Below, in pieces: positions 1 through 10,900 of a stretch of 64,000 nucleotides of DNA. How positions within the stretch are numbered: the first letter of the stretch is position 1; each line of letters starts with the position of its first letter. The stretch is from DASRHT01 sp035650355 (GTDB taxonomy: Bacteria; Chloroflexota; Ktedonobacteria; Ktedonobacterales; Ktedonobacteraceae). A program made the translations under genes and the position numbers. The notes under the pieces were generated by a model. It saw only the letters and a program-made list of their open reading frames with translations. It searched no databases and had not been told where the DNA came from. The stretch lies in the NCBI GenBank assembly GCA_035650355.1, contig DASRHT010000125.1, positions 1-64,000 on the forward strand, read 5' to 3'.

Positions 1-25
1 TATCTTCTACACCGTTCAGGCTCAT
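1..25 (-). CDS. Start of a third NRPS-operon gene (partial, 8 codons)
   Basis: An ATG (complement of 23-25) overlaps the TGA stop of the upstream NRPS gene as ATGA, and a strong Shine-Dalgarno GGGAGGTG lies just before it. The visible codons read MSLNGVED. The previous protein ends in an epimerization domain without a release domain, so a further module beginning with a condensation domain is expected here. That is inference; only the start is visible. Confidence 0.6.
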
Positions 26-3000
26 CCTGTCACCTCCCGCGAATGCTTCTCTTTACTCAGCAGTTTCTCCAGTTTCCTCAGCTTCTGCTCATCCAACATC
101 GCCAGCGGGAAATCAGCGGGCGTGTATCTGCTCTCTTGTGCAGATTGACAATGCACAATAATTGTGCGCAGGGCCTCCAGATAGGCGGCGGCGAGGCGCT
201 CAATGGTCTCGCGACTATGCAGGCCCTCGCTATAGGTCCAGTGGAGCGCAAGCGTACCCTCTACAACCTCGCCAATAATCTCCAGCCAGTGATTGCGCTC
301 TCCCTCAGGGCTACGCGCGGGTCCCCAGGTAGCGTGAGACAGCTCAAACAGCGATCCGGTATCCAGACGCCCCACATAGTTAAAACTGATTCTTGCCTGG
401 GGCAATGCTTGCAAACGCGCTCTCGTCTCCTGATCCTGGCTCAGATAACGCAGCACGCCGTAGCCGATTCCGTGATGAGGAATGCTCTGGAGCTGCTCTT
501 TCACCGCCAATAGCACATCGCCCGGTTCGCCACCATCCGCCGGCAGAGTGAGCAGGACGGGATAGCGGCTGGTGAACCACCCGACGCTACGTGAAAGATC
601 GGCCTCCTCGAAAAGTTCTTCGCGCCCATGTCCCTCCAATTCGAGCAAAAGCTGCTCCTCACCCGTCCAATCCGCGTAGCTCTGAAGCAGTGCAGCCAGG
701 AGCGCATCATTGATGCGGGTGTGATAGGCCGCAGGAACGTCGTGCAACAGGGCATGCGTCTCCTCAGTGGTTAGCCGCACTGTCACGGTACGGGCCAGTT
801 CCTCGACGTTGCATCCTGCGGTGAGAGGCAGGTCCACAGGCATCTCGACCACATCCTCCCAGCGGCTATCCAGCCAGTAGGTGCGTTCACTCTCTAGCTC
901 TGCTGAACGGGCGTAGTCTCTCAGCAGATCGCTCCAACGGCCCGCTGCTGTGGTGACCGGCAGCAGGTCGGGCTGCTGTCCACGCTGTAGCGCCTGATAC
1001 GCTATCTGAAGATCCTCCAACAAGATGCCCCACGAAATGGCATCGACCAGCAGATGATGAATGATCCAGAGCAGGTGACGCTCTTGCTCCCCCCTCAACA
1101 AGACCGCACGCCCCAGCGGCCCCTCGGTGAGACGTAGCTGTGCCTGTACGTTGCTTGCTTGCTCATACAAGGATCGATCATCGCCGCAGAGTTCTATCCA
1201 GGGCCAGGGAAGTGCTGCCTCGCTTAGCATCAGATACCAGCACTGCTCATCGGAGACGCAGCGTCCACGCAAGATTGGATGGTGCTTGCAGACATGTTGC
1301 AGCGCTGCTTTTAATATGCTCTCGTCAATATCATCGCTGAGTTTGAGGGCGAGCGGCAGGTTCCAATGCTGGGGGTGTGGCAGGCGCTTCTCAAAGAACC
1401 AGCATTGCACAGGCGTGCATGACCACAGCCCCGTCTCTGCTCGCCATGCTTGAGGACGCTCAGTTTGCTGAGGGCCAATCAACGCTGCCAGCGCAGCAAT
1501 GCTCTGGGCCTGGAAGAGCTGCCTGGGAGTTAAGATCAGTCCGAGCTGACGCGCGCGAGCCACGACACGAATGCTCAAGATCGAGTCGCCGCCCAACTCA
1601 AAGAAGTTATCATGTCTGCCTACCCATTCCAGTCCTAGCAGTTCCTTCCAGATCGTCGCCAGCACTTTCTCAAGCTCAGTCTGAGGCGTATGCTCCTCCT
1701 GATACAGGGACTGTGCCGTCAGGTCTGGCTGTGGGAGCGCCTGCCGGTCTATCTTGCCATGTGGCGTTCTGGGCCATCGATCCAGGATCACCATTGCGCG
1801 AGGGAGCATATACTCCGGCAGTCTCTCTCTGGCAAACTCCATCACCTCCTGACTCAGTCCCTCTACCTCTTGCGCCAGGATATAGGCGACAAACTGTTTC
1901 CCTTGCCCCTGGCTCTGTCGCGCCAGCACCAGCGCCTCGCGCACCAGCGGATGCTGGCTCAGGACCGCTTCGACCTCGCCCGGCTCGACACGATACCCTC
2001 GTATCTTTACCTGCTCATCGCGGCGTCCCACAAATTCCACGACGCCATCAGCACGATAGCGGACGACATCACCTGTGCGATAGAGTCGCGCGCCCGTTGT
2101 TCCTCCATAGGGATCGGGCACAAAGCAGGCGGCTGTCAGGTCTGCTCGTCCAAGATAGCCCCGCGCTACTTGCGCTCCACCGATGTATAGCTCTCCCGCT
2201 ACACCTACCGGCACCGGTCGCATCCAATCATCAAGGATGTACAGTTGGTTCTGCGCAAGTGGCCTGCCCAGCGGAGTAGGGCCACTGCATGCGACAAGGT
2301 CCGGCTCTGAGAGCGGATAGACCGAGACGCCGACAGCAGCCTCCGTTGGGCCATAGTGGTTATACGCCTTCCCATCCGCCATGTACTGCGCCAGATCGTA
2401 TGCTAACTGCCCGCGTAACGGCTCTCCTCCCACGATCAAGGCTCGACGCGGCAGGATCTGGACCGGCTCTCTTCCCGTTAACAGCGCAGCCAGATGCGAG
2501 GGAGCAATCTTGAGATATGCTATCGGCTCCCTGGCCAGACGCCGGCTCAGCCCCTCTGCATCCAGACTCTGCTCCTTGTCGATCAAGAGCAGGCGGCCAC
2601 CGGTGAGCAGCGCCCCCCAGATCATCGTCAGGCTCGAATCAACCATCAACGGCTGCAACAGTCCATAGCTCGCATCTCCCTCCAGCTCGATCTGCTGCTT
2701 GATCGCCTCAATGTAGTTGAGTATCTGATGATGCGTGACAATGACTCCCTTTGGCCTGCCAGTCGAACCCGATGTATACAGGATGTAGGCCGCAGCCGTG
2801 CCCGGGATCACACACGCCTCAAGCTCCGGTTCGTGCTCCCAGCACAACGCCTCCAGGCAGCAGATGGGTACTCCCAGGTCGCGATCAATCCCCTGCACGA
2901 AGCTCGTGCGCGTGAGTAAAACCTGTATAGCCGCGTCCCGAGTCAGAAAGTGCAGTCGCTCGACAGGGGTTGCAGGATCGAGGGGAAGATAGGCGCCACC

Positions 3001-6000
3001 GGCCTTTAAAACGGCAAGCATGCTGATAAACAACTCAAGCGAGGATTCCATCCACAAACCCACCACCCGCTCCAGTCCAACCCCCAGACCACGCAGATGC
3101 CCTGCAAGCAGGCTCGCGCGCCGCTCCAGTTCGCCATAGCTCAGGCTCTCTTGCTCACCGACCAGCGCCAGCGCATCCGGCCTGCATCGCGCCATAGCCT
3201 GAAAGCTCGTCACCAGATTATCCCTCTCGCCTATGCAATAGTTCGCAGCCGTGCTATTCCACACAGAGAGTTGCACATGCTCCTCTTGCGCCGATAGCAG
3301 CGGCAGATCAACCAGCCGCATATCGGGATCGGCTGCCACAGCGCCGAGTACGGTATACCAGTGCGCGAGCATGCGTTTGATCGTCTCTGGAGCAAACACA
3401 TCGGCATTATAGCGGAGATGGCCGGTCAGTTCCTCCTGTTCCCAGAGACTCAGATTCAGGTCAAATTTGACTACCTCTAACTCCAGGTCGAGCGGCGTAA
3501 CCTGCAAACCTGGAAGTGACAGACTCAGATCGGGCAGGTTATGGAGGGCAAAGAGGACCTGAAAGAGCGGCGTATGGCTCAACTCGCGCTCGGGTTGCAG
3601 CTCCTCCACCAGTTTCTCAAATGGCAGATCCTGATGCGCATAGGCTTGCAAGCAGGTCTCGCGCACACGTTGTAACAGCGTGCGAAAGGTGGGATTGCCA
3701 CCCAGATCGGAGCGCAGCACCAGTGTGTTCACCAGGCAGCCAATGAGCTGCTCGCTCTCGGCGTGATTGCGGTTGGCGACGGGCGTTCCTACAGCAATAT
3801 CGTCCTGGCTACAATAGCGCCAGAGCAGCACCTGAAACGTTGTCAGCAAGGTCATAAAGAGCGTCACGCCCTCGCGTCGGCTGAGCGCCTTTAGTTCCTG
3901 GCTCAGAGAAAGCGGTATATGGATAGCCTGGATGCCTGCTTGCCAGGATGGAAGCACGGGCCGGGGATAGTCAAGCGGAAGAGCAAGCGGAGTAAGATCG
4001 GCCAATGTCTGACGCCAGTAGGAGAGCTGTGCTTCCAACTCCTCTCCCTGAAGCCATTCGCGCTGCCAGAGCGCATAGTCAGCGTACTGAAGTACGAGAG
4101 GAGCCAGTGGTGATGATCGATGGGCCGCAAACGCTTCGTACACGGCGGCCAGTTCTCTGAAAAACACACTCAACGACCAGCCATCGCAGATACTATGATG
4201 TAGACAGAGCAACAGTACATGCTCTTCTGCGGCTATGCGTAGCAGCGTACAGCACAACAGCGGAGGCGTGTGCAGATCAAAGATGCGGCTTGCTACTTCA
4301 CCGGCAAGCTGCTCCTGCACCTTCTCGTAAGATGCAACATGCCGTAGATCGATCACCGACAACGACAGATGCAAGTCGGGCAAGATGAACTGGATTGGTT
4401 GTCCAGCGTGCAGGTCAAATCCGGTACGCAGAGCCTCATGCCGCGCCACCAGCTCTTGCAAGCTCTGCTCCAGTGCCCGCACATCCAGAGCGCCCACAAG
4501 CCGGAGGCCACCAGCCAGATTATAAGCGGGATTATCGGGCAACAACTGGTTCAGGAACCACATGCGTTGTTGGGCGAAAGACATTGGCAGCAGATCATCC
4601 CGTTGCCGCTTTCGCAGTGCAGGAACACTATATGCACCCGTTGAGGCTCTACGTACTGCGCTGCTCAGTTCAGCGATGGTGGGAGATTCAAAGAGCGCCC
4701 GCAACGGCAATTCAATCTGAAATACCTTGCGCACGCGCGACATGACCTGGGTAGCGAGCAACGAATGTCCACCATGTTCAAAGAAATTGTGATGGATGCC
4801 AATATCCTCTCGCCCCAGGATCTGGGTCCAGATGGCGTGCAGCATCTCTTCAACTGGATCGCGGGGCGCCGCCCGGCTATGCGTCTCATCGGCGGCGTAT
4901 TCCCCTCGTGGAGCAGGCAAGGCCCTCCTATCGACCTTGCCGCTGGCAGTCAGAGGCCAGGAAGCAAGCGGCACAAAGGCGGCGGGCAGCATGTACTCCG
5001 GCAGGCGGTCAAGGAGCCAGCGACGCAGATCGCTGGCTGACGGTTTCTGTTCTGCCGTCGGGATCAGATAGGCCACAAGCTGCTGCCTATCAGCCTGTTC
5101 CCTATTGACCACCACCAGGGCCTCCTGAACGCCAGGATGCTGCTCCAGTCGGGCCTCAATCTCTCCTGGCTCGATGCGATAGCCACGCACTTTCACCTGG
5201 AAATCGGCCCGACCGAGAAACTCAATATCACCGTTGACGAGGTAACGCGCCAGATCGCCGGTACGATACATGCGTGCGCCCTTCTCTCGACGCAAAGGAT
5301 CGGGCAGGAATCTCTCGGCGGTAAGATCCGGCTGATCGAGATAGCCGCGTGCTAACAGCATTCCACCCAGATAGATCTCGCCGGGGACGCCAACAGGCAC
5401 CGGATTGAGGTAGTGATCCAGCACATAGATCACGCCATTGGCAATTGGACGCCCGATAGGTGGCAGATAGGGGCAGGTATCGAGCTTTGCAGGCACAGTA
5501 TAGGCGGTGATGACATGGGTCTCTGCGGGACCATAGTGATTATATAAACGACAGTCAGGCAGCCTGCTCAACATCTGGCGCAGAGATGCAGTGAGACGCA
5601 ACTGCTCACCTGCGGTAAAGATATGTATCAGGCTTGACGGCTCGCTACTTCCCTGTTCAAAAGCATCTGCCAGAGATTGCAGGGCCACAAAGGGGAGAAA
5701 CAACTGCTCGATCCCCTGCTCACTTACCAGTGCTAACAGCTCCTCTGGATCAAGGCGCTGCTCCTGCGTTGGCACAACGAGCGTTCCGCCTGAGCATAGC
5801 GTTGAAAAAATCTCTTGATACGAGACGTCGAAGCTCAATGGCGTAAATTGCAGCGACCTGAAGGTACCCGGATAGGTTGTCTGCTGCCACAACACTAGAT
5901 TGGTCAAGGTCAGAAGAGACAGCGCCACGCCCTTTGGATGTCCGGTTGAGCCTGATGTATAGATGACGTAGCCCAGGTTCTGCGCATGCCCCAGCGAAGG

Positions 6001-7947
6001 CAGGGCCTCTACAGGCTCCAATGCCAGGGCAGGCCAGATCTCTTCCAGGTTGAGGCTCTGCATGGACGATTGAAGCAGCTCACGCGCTGAGGCCAATGCG
6101 GCGCGTGCTTTTGCGGTTTGCGTTGAGGTCAAAAGGATCGCTGCACGGCTATTGGAAAGCATAAACGCTAATCGTGCCTGGGGGTAGTCTGGATCGAGGG
6201 GCACATACGCCGCACCCGTTTTCAGCACAGCCAGCAGAGCAATGATCATCTCCAATGAACGCTCGATGCAGAGGCCAACCCGCGTCTCCGGCCCCGCCTG
6301 CCGCCGACGTAAATAGTGGGCAAGCTGGTTCGAGCGCCGGTCGAGCAGCTCATAACTCAGCGCCATGCCTTCAAAGCAGACTGCGATCCTGTCGGGCGTC
6401 TGCTGTGCCTGGGCCTCAAAAAGCTGATGTGGGGCGCTGACCGCCGGATGGCTCATAGCTGTCTGATTCCAGTCGTGCAGGATCTGCACGCGTTCAGCCA
6501 TTGTGAGCAGTGGCAGATCGGCAATGCGGGCGTGCGGGGTTGTGACTGCACCCTCTAAAAGCGAGCACAGATGTCCCTCCATGCGCTTGATCGTTGTCGC
6601 GGTAAAGAGGTCGGTGCTATAGACCAGATCGACCGCGATCTCCTCTCCACGTTCCTTAAAGAAGATGGACAGATCGAAGGGGGCAATGCCTTCATCAAAA
6701 GTCACCATCTCCAATGTCAGCCCAGAGATATGTTCCGGCTCCATCTGGATATTCTGGACTGCGAACAATATCTGCACCAGCGGCGTGTGGCTCAGGCTAC
6801 GTTCGGGCTGTAGCTCTTCAACCAGCCGCTCAAATGGCAGATCCTGGTGCGCATAGGCTTCTAGTGATACCTCTTTTACGTGCTCAAGCAGGTCCCAAAA
6901 AGTGGGATTGCCGGCAAGCTGAATGCGCAGGGCCAGCGTATTGACGAAGAAGCCCACCAGCTTCTCTATCTCCGGGCGCGTGCGGTTCGCTATCGGAGAA
7001 CCTACAACCAGATCCGCCTGTCTCGTATAGCGCGAGAGCAAGACTGCGAAGACCGCCAGCAAGACCATGAAGAGGGTTGTCCCGGTCTGGTGCGCCAGCT
7101 CTTTACACTTGCCGCTCAGATGCGCTGGAAGGACGAAGGGATGAAGGGCGCCACGAAATGATTGTTGGGTAGGGCGCGGAAAATCGGCTGGTAGCTCTAA
7201 CAGGGCCGGGACTCCCTGAAGTTGTTGCAGCCAGTAGGGCAGTTGCGTCTCCTGAACTTCGCGCTCTATCCAGTCCCGCTGCCAGAGGGCATAATCGGCA
7301 TACTGAATGGAGAGATCGGCCAGAGGACTCCCTTCACCTTTCCTCAGCGCCTGATACAGTGCTGCTAATTCATGGAAGAAGACGCCCATCGACCAGCCGT
7401 CGCAGATGATATGATGCATGTCCAGCAAGAGCAGAAAGTCCACCCGACCACGCTGCACCAGGGTGATGCGGATCAGAGGCCCCGTAGCGAGATGAAAAGG
7501 CTGACGCGCCTCCTGACGGATCAGTGCTTGCGCTATTGTCTCGCGCTCCTCCTGGCTCAGCCCCCCGAGATCGATGACCGGCAACGTGAGTTTGAGATGA
7601 GGAACAATGACCTGGTGAGGCTGCCCGTTGTGCTCAGGAAATGCCGTTCGCAACACCTCATGCCGACGCACGATCTCATTGATACTCCGTTCAAGTAACG
7701 AGATCACCAGCTCCCCACGTATCTGAATGGCACCCGGCACGTTATAAAAAGGATTCCCTGGCATCAGTTGATTGAGAAACCAGAGCCGCTGTTGGGCAAA
7801 CGAGAGCGGTGGGTTCTCCTGGCTCTCTCTGGGCGCGATGCGATCCTGCTCCTCCAAAAGAAAGCCTTCTTCGGCTAACCAGAGAGCCAGCAATTCCTCC
7901 CTGGTTGCCTGCCTGTCGATGGCATCGTAGGGATGGCGTTGTTCCAT
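22..7947 (-). CDS. Non-ribosomal peptide synthetase, C-A-T-C-A-T-E (2641 aa)
   Basis: This is a cytoplasmic assembly-line enzyme with two elongation modules. Domains in order are C (about 45-490, HHIICDGWS near 178), A (510-1020, YTSGSTGHPKG near 663), T (serine in GGHSLL near 1062), C (1115-1555, HHSICDGWS near 1250), A (1590-2080, YTSGSTGRPKG near 1722), T (GGDSILS near 2120) and E (2175-2620, HHLLVDAISW near 2296, FNYVGRLD later). The GGDS form of the second carrier is the form usually seen before E domains. By alignment to GrsA by eye, the pockets read DVQFFAHVI(K), proline-like, and DSTKIGHVG(K), aspartate-like, so the module pair would add Pro and then D-Asp. The start is 3 nt after the stop of the preceding NRPS gene. 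There is no thioesterase, and the E ending implies a downstream synthetase. Confidence 0.96.
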   Translation of the reverse strand: MEQRHPYDAIDRQATREELLALWLAEEGFLLEEQDRIAPRESQENPPLSFAQQRLWFLNQLMPGNPFYNVPGAIQIRGELVISLLERSINEIVRRHEVLRTAFPEHNGQPHQVIVPHLKLTLPVIDLGGLSQEERETIAQALIRQEARQPFHLATGPLIRITLVQRGRVDFLLLLDMHHIICDGWSMGVFFHELAALYQALRKGEGSPLADLSIQYADYALWQRDWIEREVQETQLPYWLQQLQGVPALLELPADFPRPTQQSFRGALHPFVLPAHLSGKCKELAHQTGTTLFMVLLAVFAVLLSRYTRQADLVVGSPIANRTRPEIEKLVGFFVNTLALRIQLAGNPTFWDLLEHVKEVSLEAYAHQDLPFERLVEELQPERSLSHTPLVQILFAVQNIQMEPEHISGLTLEMVTFDEGIAPFDLSIFFKERGEEIAVDLVYSTDLFTATTIKRMEGHLCSLLEGAVTTPHARIADLPLLTMAERVQILHDWNQTAMSHPAVSAPHQLFEAQAQQTPDRIAVCFEGMALSYELLDRRSNQLAHYLRRRQAGPETRVGLCIERSLEMIIALLAVLKTGAAYVPLDPDYPQARLAFMLSNSRAAILLTSTQTAKARAALASARELLQSSMQSLNLEEIWPALALEPVEALPSLGHAQNLGYVIYTSGSTGHPKGVALSLLTLTNLVLWQQTTYPGTFRSLQFTPLSFDVSYQEIFSTLCSGGTLVVPTQEQRLDPEELLALVSEQGIEQLFLPFVALQSLADAFEQGSSEPSSLIHIFTAGEQLRLTASLRQMLSRLPDCRLYNHYGPAETHVITAYTVPAKLDTCPYLPPIGRPIANGVIYVLDHYLNPVPVGVPGEIYLGGMLLARGYLDQPDLTAERFLPDPLRREKGARMYRTGDLARYLVNGDIEFLGRADFQVKVRGYRIEPGEIEARLEQHPGVQEALVVVNREQADRQQLVAYLIPTAEQKPSASDLRRWLLDRLPEYMLPAAFVPLASWPLTASGKVDRRALPAPRGEYAADETHSRAAPRDPVEEMLHAIWTQILGREDIGIHHNFFEHGGHSLLATQVMSRVRKVFQIELPLRALFESPTIAELSSAVRRASTGAYSVPALRKRQRDDLLPMSFAQQRMWFLNQLLPDNPAYNLAGGLRLVGALDVRALEQSLQELVARHEALRTGFDLHAGQPIQFILPDLHLSLSVIDLRHVASYEKVQEQLAGEVASRIFDLHTPPLLCCTLLRIAAEEHVLLLCLHHSICDGWSLSVFFRELAAVYEAFAAHRSSPLAPLVLQYADYALWQREWLQGEELEAQLSYWRQTLADLTPLALPLDYPRPVLPSWQAGIQAIHIPLSLSQELKALSRREGVTLFMTLLTTFQVLLWRYCSQDDIAVGTPVANRNHAESEQLIGCLVNTLVLRSDLGGNPTFRTLLQRVRETCLQAYAHQDLPFEKLVEELQPERELSHTPLFQVLFALHNLPDLSLSLPGLQVTPLDLELEVVKFDLNLSLWEQEELTGHLRYNADVFAPETIKRMLAHWYTVLGAVAADPDMRLVDLPLLSAQEEHVQLSVWNSTAANYCIGERDNLVTSFQAMARCRPDALALVGEQESLSYGELERRASLLAGHLRGLGVGLERVVGLWMESSLELFISMLAVLKAGGAYLPLDPATPVERLHFLTRDAAIQVLLTRTSFVQGIDRDLGVPICCLEALCWEHEPELEACVIPGTAAAYILYTSGSTGRPKGVIVTHHQILNYIEAIKQQIELEGDASYGLLQPLMVDSSLTMIWGALLTGGRLLLIDKEQSLDAEGLSRRLAREPIAYLKIAPSHLAALLTGREPVQILPRRALIVGGEPLRGQLAYDLAQYMADGKAYNHYGPTEAAVGVSVYPLSEPDLVACSGPTPLGRPLAQNQLYILDDWMRPVPVGVAGELYIGGAQVARGYLGRADLTAACFVPDPYGGTTGARLYRTGDVVRYRADGVVEFVGRRDEQVKIRGYRVEPGEVEAVLSQHPLVREALVLARQSQGQGKQFVAYILAQEVEGLSQEVMEFARERLPEYMLPRAMVILDRWPRTPHGKIDRQALPQPDLTAQSLYQEEHTPQTELEKVLATIWKELLGLEWVGRHDNFFELGGDSILSIRVVARARQLGLILTPRQLFQAQSIAALAALIGPQQTERPQAWRAETGLWSCTPVQCWFFEKRLPHPQHWNLPLALKLSDDIDESILKAALQHVCKHHPILRGRCVSDEQCWYLMLSEAALPWPWIELCGDDRSLYEQASNVQAQLRLTEGPLGRAVLLRGEQERHLLWIIHHLLVDAISWGILLEDLQIAYQALQRGQQPDLLPVTTAAGRWSDLLRDYARSAELESERTYWLDSRWEDVVEMPVDLPLTAGCNVEELARTVTVRLTTEETHALLHDVPAAYHTRINDALLAALLQSYADWTGEEQLLLELEGHGREELFEEADLSRSVGWFTSRYPVLLTLPADGGEPGDVLLAVKEQLQSIPHHGIGYGVLRYLSQDQETRARLQALPQARISFNYVGRLDTGSLFELSHATWGPARSPEGERNHWLEIIGEVVEGTLALHWTYSEGLHSRETIERLAAAYLEALRTIIVHCQSAQESRYTPADFPLAMLDEQKLRKLEKLLSKEKHSREVTG

Positions 7948-7950
7948 AGC

Positions 7951-10900
7951 TTATCTGCTTCGTTGCAGCCTCTTGCGCTGCAACGCCTCCTGAATCTCAT
8001 CGTCTGACATGGTGTTGAGCTGTCTTTTCAGACGTGCAAGTGTCATGAGATAGCCGGGGCGAGGTTCATGCTGACTCAGCGCCAGCACCAGGCCCTCTAC
8101 TGTTGGGGACTCAAAGATGGTGCGCAATGGCATCTTGCTCTGAAAGGTGGCGTTTATTCTCGCGGTCACCTGCGTTGCCAGCAGCGAGTGGCCGCCGATC
8201 TCGAAAAAGTTATCACGCACTCCTATCTGTGTGATCCCCAGCACCTCGACCCAGATATCGGCTACGATCTCCTCTACTGGATTGCGCGCTGGCAGATAGG
8301 CAACGCTCTGGGAAGGACGAGCCTGCGTTTGAACCGGGAGCGCCTGACGGTCTACCTTGCCATTTGCATTCAGCGGTAGTGCATCCAGCAGGATAAAAGC
8401 GGAAGGGATCATATACTCTGAGAGGCGAGTTTGCAGGTAGCTTCTCAGTTGTGGCACAAGTCTGGAGTTCGCTTTTACTTTTTCTCTTAAAGGCTGATTA
8501 GCGTAATCGGTCCAGGCGTATGTCTGCTCAGGTTGGGGCCAGGGCAGGCTCTGGACCTCTCGCTGGGCAGATGGCAGCCAGAAGACTGTGTCAAAGCCTC
8601 CATCAGTGTGGCAGCCGGACCAGCGTACATCAACGTGATACCCCTGTCGCTGCCCCAACGTGAAGAGCGCTTCAGGCGTGCAGGCCACAGTCTGTTCGGT
8701 CAGAGATTGCCGCACATCATCCAGCATCAACCCGGCTTTTTTCGGGTGCGAGAGGATGCTGATGACTGCATTCTCCCTGACAAGTCGTGCGTTGGGGATG
8801 TGGGTGAAAGTCAGGATGCTCTCCTGCTGCTCCACCAGGATGCGCTCTAAGGCGGCGAGCGAAAGCCCCTCATCTCGCCAATCTCTCCATGTGACCGCGC
8901 TGGTTGGCGCTGCTATGATGGTCCCAATCTTCAACTGCACCTCATAACGAAACGTCGTCAACTCGTTATCTGCCCAGCCGCGTTTGGGACGAATGCAGAC
9001 CTGACTAATCTGAGGGTAGCGCCGTTGCAGGGCGTAGAAGAAGGCGGGATCGATCAACAATTCACTCTCCTGCTCCATCTGTGCCTGAATGCGGCGGTGC
9101 AGTTGTTCGAGCGGCAGGTCTCCAGGAGCTTTGTACAGCTCTATTGAAGTGTGAAATGCCTCCAGCAGTTGTTGATTGCGAATATCACCCACGAAGATCG
9201 TGCCGCCGGGGACGACCTTCTGCAAGGCTCCCTCCAGCACCTGCACCAGATACTCGATGCTGGGGAAATATTGGATGACCGAGTTGAGGATAATGGTATC
9301 AAACGTCTGCTCCTCCAATCCGGTAAAGTCATCGGCAAGGCGTTGCAGCAGTTGGACCTGGGATAGACCCTGTTTCTGGACCTGGCGCTGCACCATCTGC
9401 AAGGCTTCTTGCGAAAAGTCTGTGCCCCAATATTTGCTACAGTCCGGCGCCAATCGTAGCAGCAGCAGGCCGGTGCCACAGCCGATCTCTAGCACGCGGC
9501 GGGGATTACACGCTCGTATGCCCTCCAATGTGTGCTCAACCCATTCGCGCATCTGTTCATAGGGCAGCGCCTGTCCTGTATAGCTGCTATTCCACCCCAC
9601 GATATTGAAATCGCCGCCGCTCTCCTCACCGGAGGAGCGATAGGTCTCCTCAAACAGCTCTTGCCAGCTTGCCACATGGGCATCGGGAAGCTGCTCTCCT
9701 CGCTCTGCTGCTTCGCTCTTGAGCGCAGGCACCACATAAGCAATCAGACGCTTATCGCCGGGGATATCCTCGCGCACTACCACAACGGCCTCTTCTACCG
9801 CCGGGTGCTGCTGCAAATTGGCCTCGATCTCGCCCAATTCAATGCGGAAGCCGCGGATCTTCACCTGGGAGTCCACGCGTCCAAGAAACTCAATGGCTCC
9901 GTCGGGAAGCTGGCGCACGAGGTCACCGGTCTTATACAAACGCGCACCTGGCTGGGATGCATGTGGATGAGGGATATACCGCTCGGCAGTCAAAGCTGGC
10001 TGCCCCAGATAGCCGCGTGCCAATCCATCGCCACCAAGATACAGCTCTCCACGCACACCAACAGGAACGGGTTGCAGGTGTCGATCCAGCACGTAGAACT
10101 GAGTATTCGCAATGGGGCGTCCAATAGGGACCGTTACGGCATCTTCAGCGAGACTGCACACCTCATTCCATGTGGAGAAGGTGGTATTCTCCGTTGGTCC
10201 GTACACATGCAACAGGCGTTCGGGACGCCCCCGCATCAGCGCCATGCTGACCCAATGAGGATCGACCGCTTCCCCTCCGAAGAGCAGACAGCGCAATGAT
10301 TGAAACGCATCTGGCACCTCTTTCACGCTCTGGTTGAAGAGGGCGGTCGTTACAAACAGCGTCGTGATCCCCTGCTCTCTCAGCAGATGCCGCAGCGCCT
10401 GTGGATCAAGCGCCGTCTCTTTGGCGATCCCCACCAGCCGGGCGCCATGCAGCAACGCGCCCCAGATCTCAAAGGTTGCTGCGTCGAAGGCGGCGTTTGA
10501 AGCCTGTGCGACCCGCTCATCTGGCGCTAGCCGGACATAATCGGTGTTACATATCAGTCGATTGATGGCTCTGTGTGAGACCGCCACGCCTTTTGGTTCT
10601 CCGGTTGAGCCGGAGGTATAGATGACATAGGCAAGGTTTTGGGTCGATACAGCACTTTGGGGATTGGTACGCCGCGAGCTTGCAAGCCGCGACCAGTCAG
10701 TATCGAGCGCGATGATCTCTCTGGCACCTGCTGGCAGCTTCTCCCGCAGGTGCTGCTGCGTCAGGAGTGCCACGGCTCCGGCATCGTCCAGCAAAAAGGC
10801 CTGTCGCTCAGCAGGATAGCTCAGGTCCAGCGGTAGATAGACCCCACCAGCTTTCAAGATACCAAGCATGGCAATGATCAGGTCGGGCGATCTCTCCATG

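Noticed and set aside
1377..2279. 300-codon plus-strand frame inside the NRPS
   Set aside because: Antisense to an adenylation domain with intact motifs; proline/arginine-rich shadow sequence.
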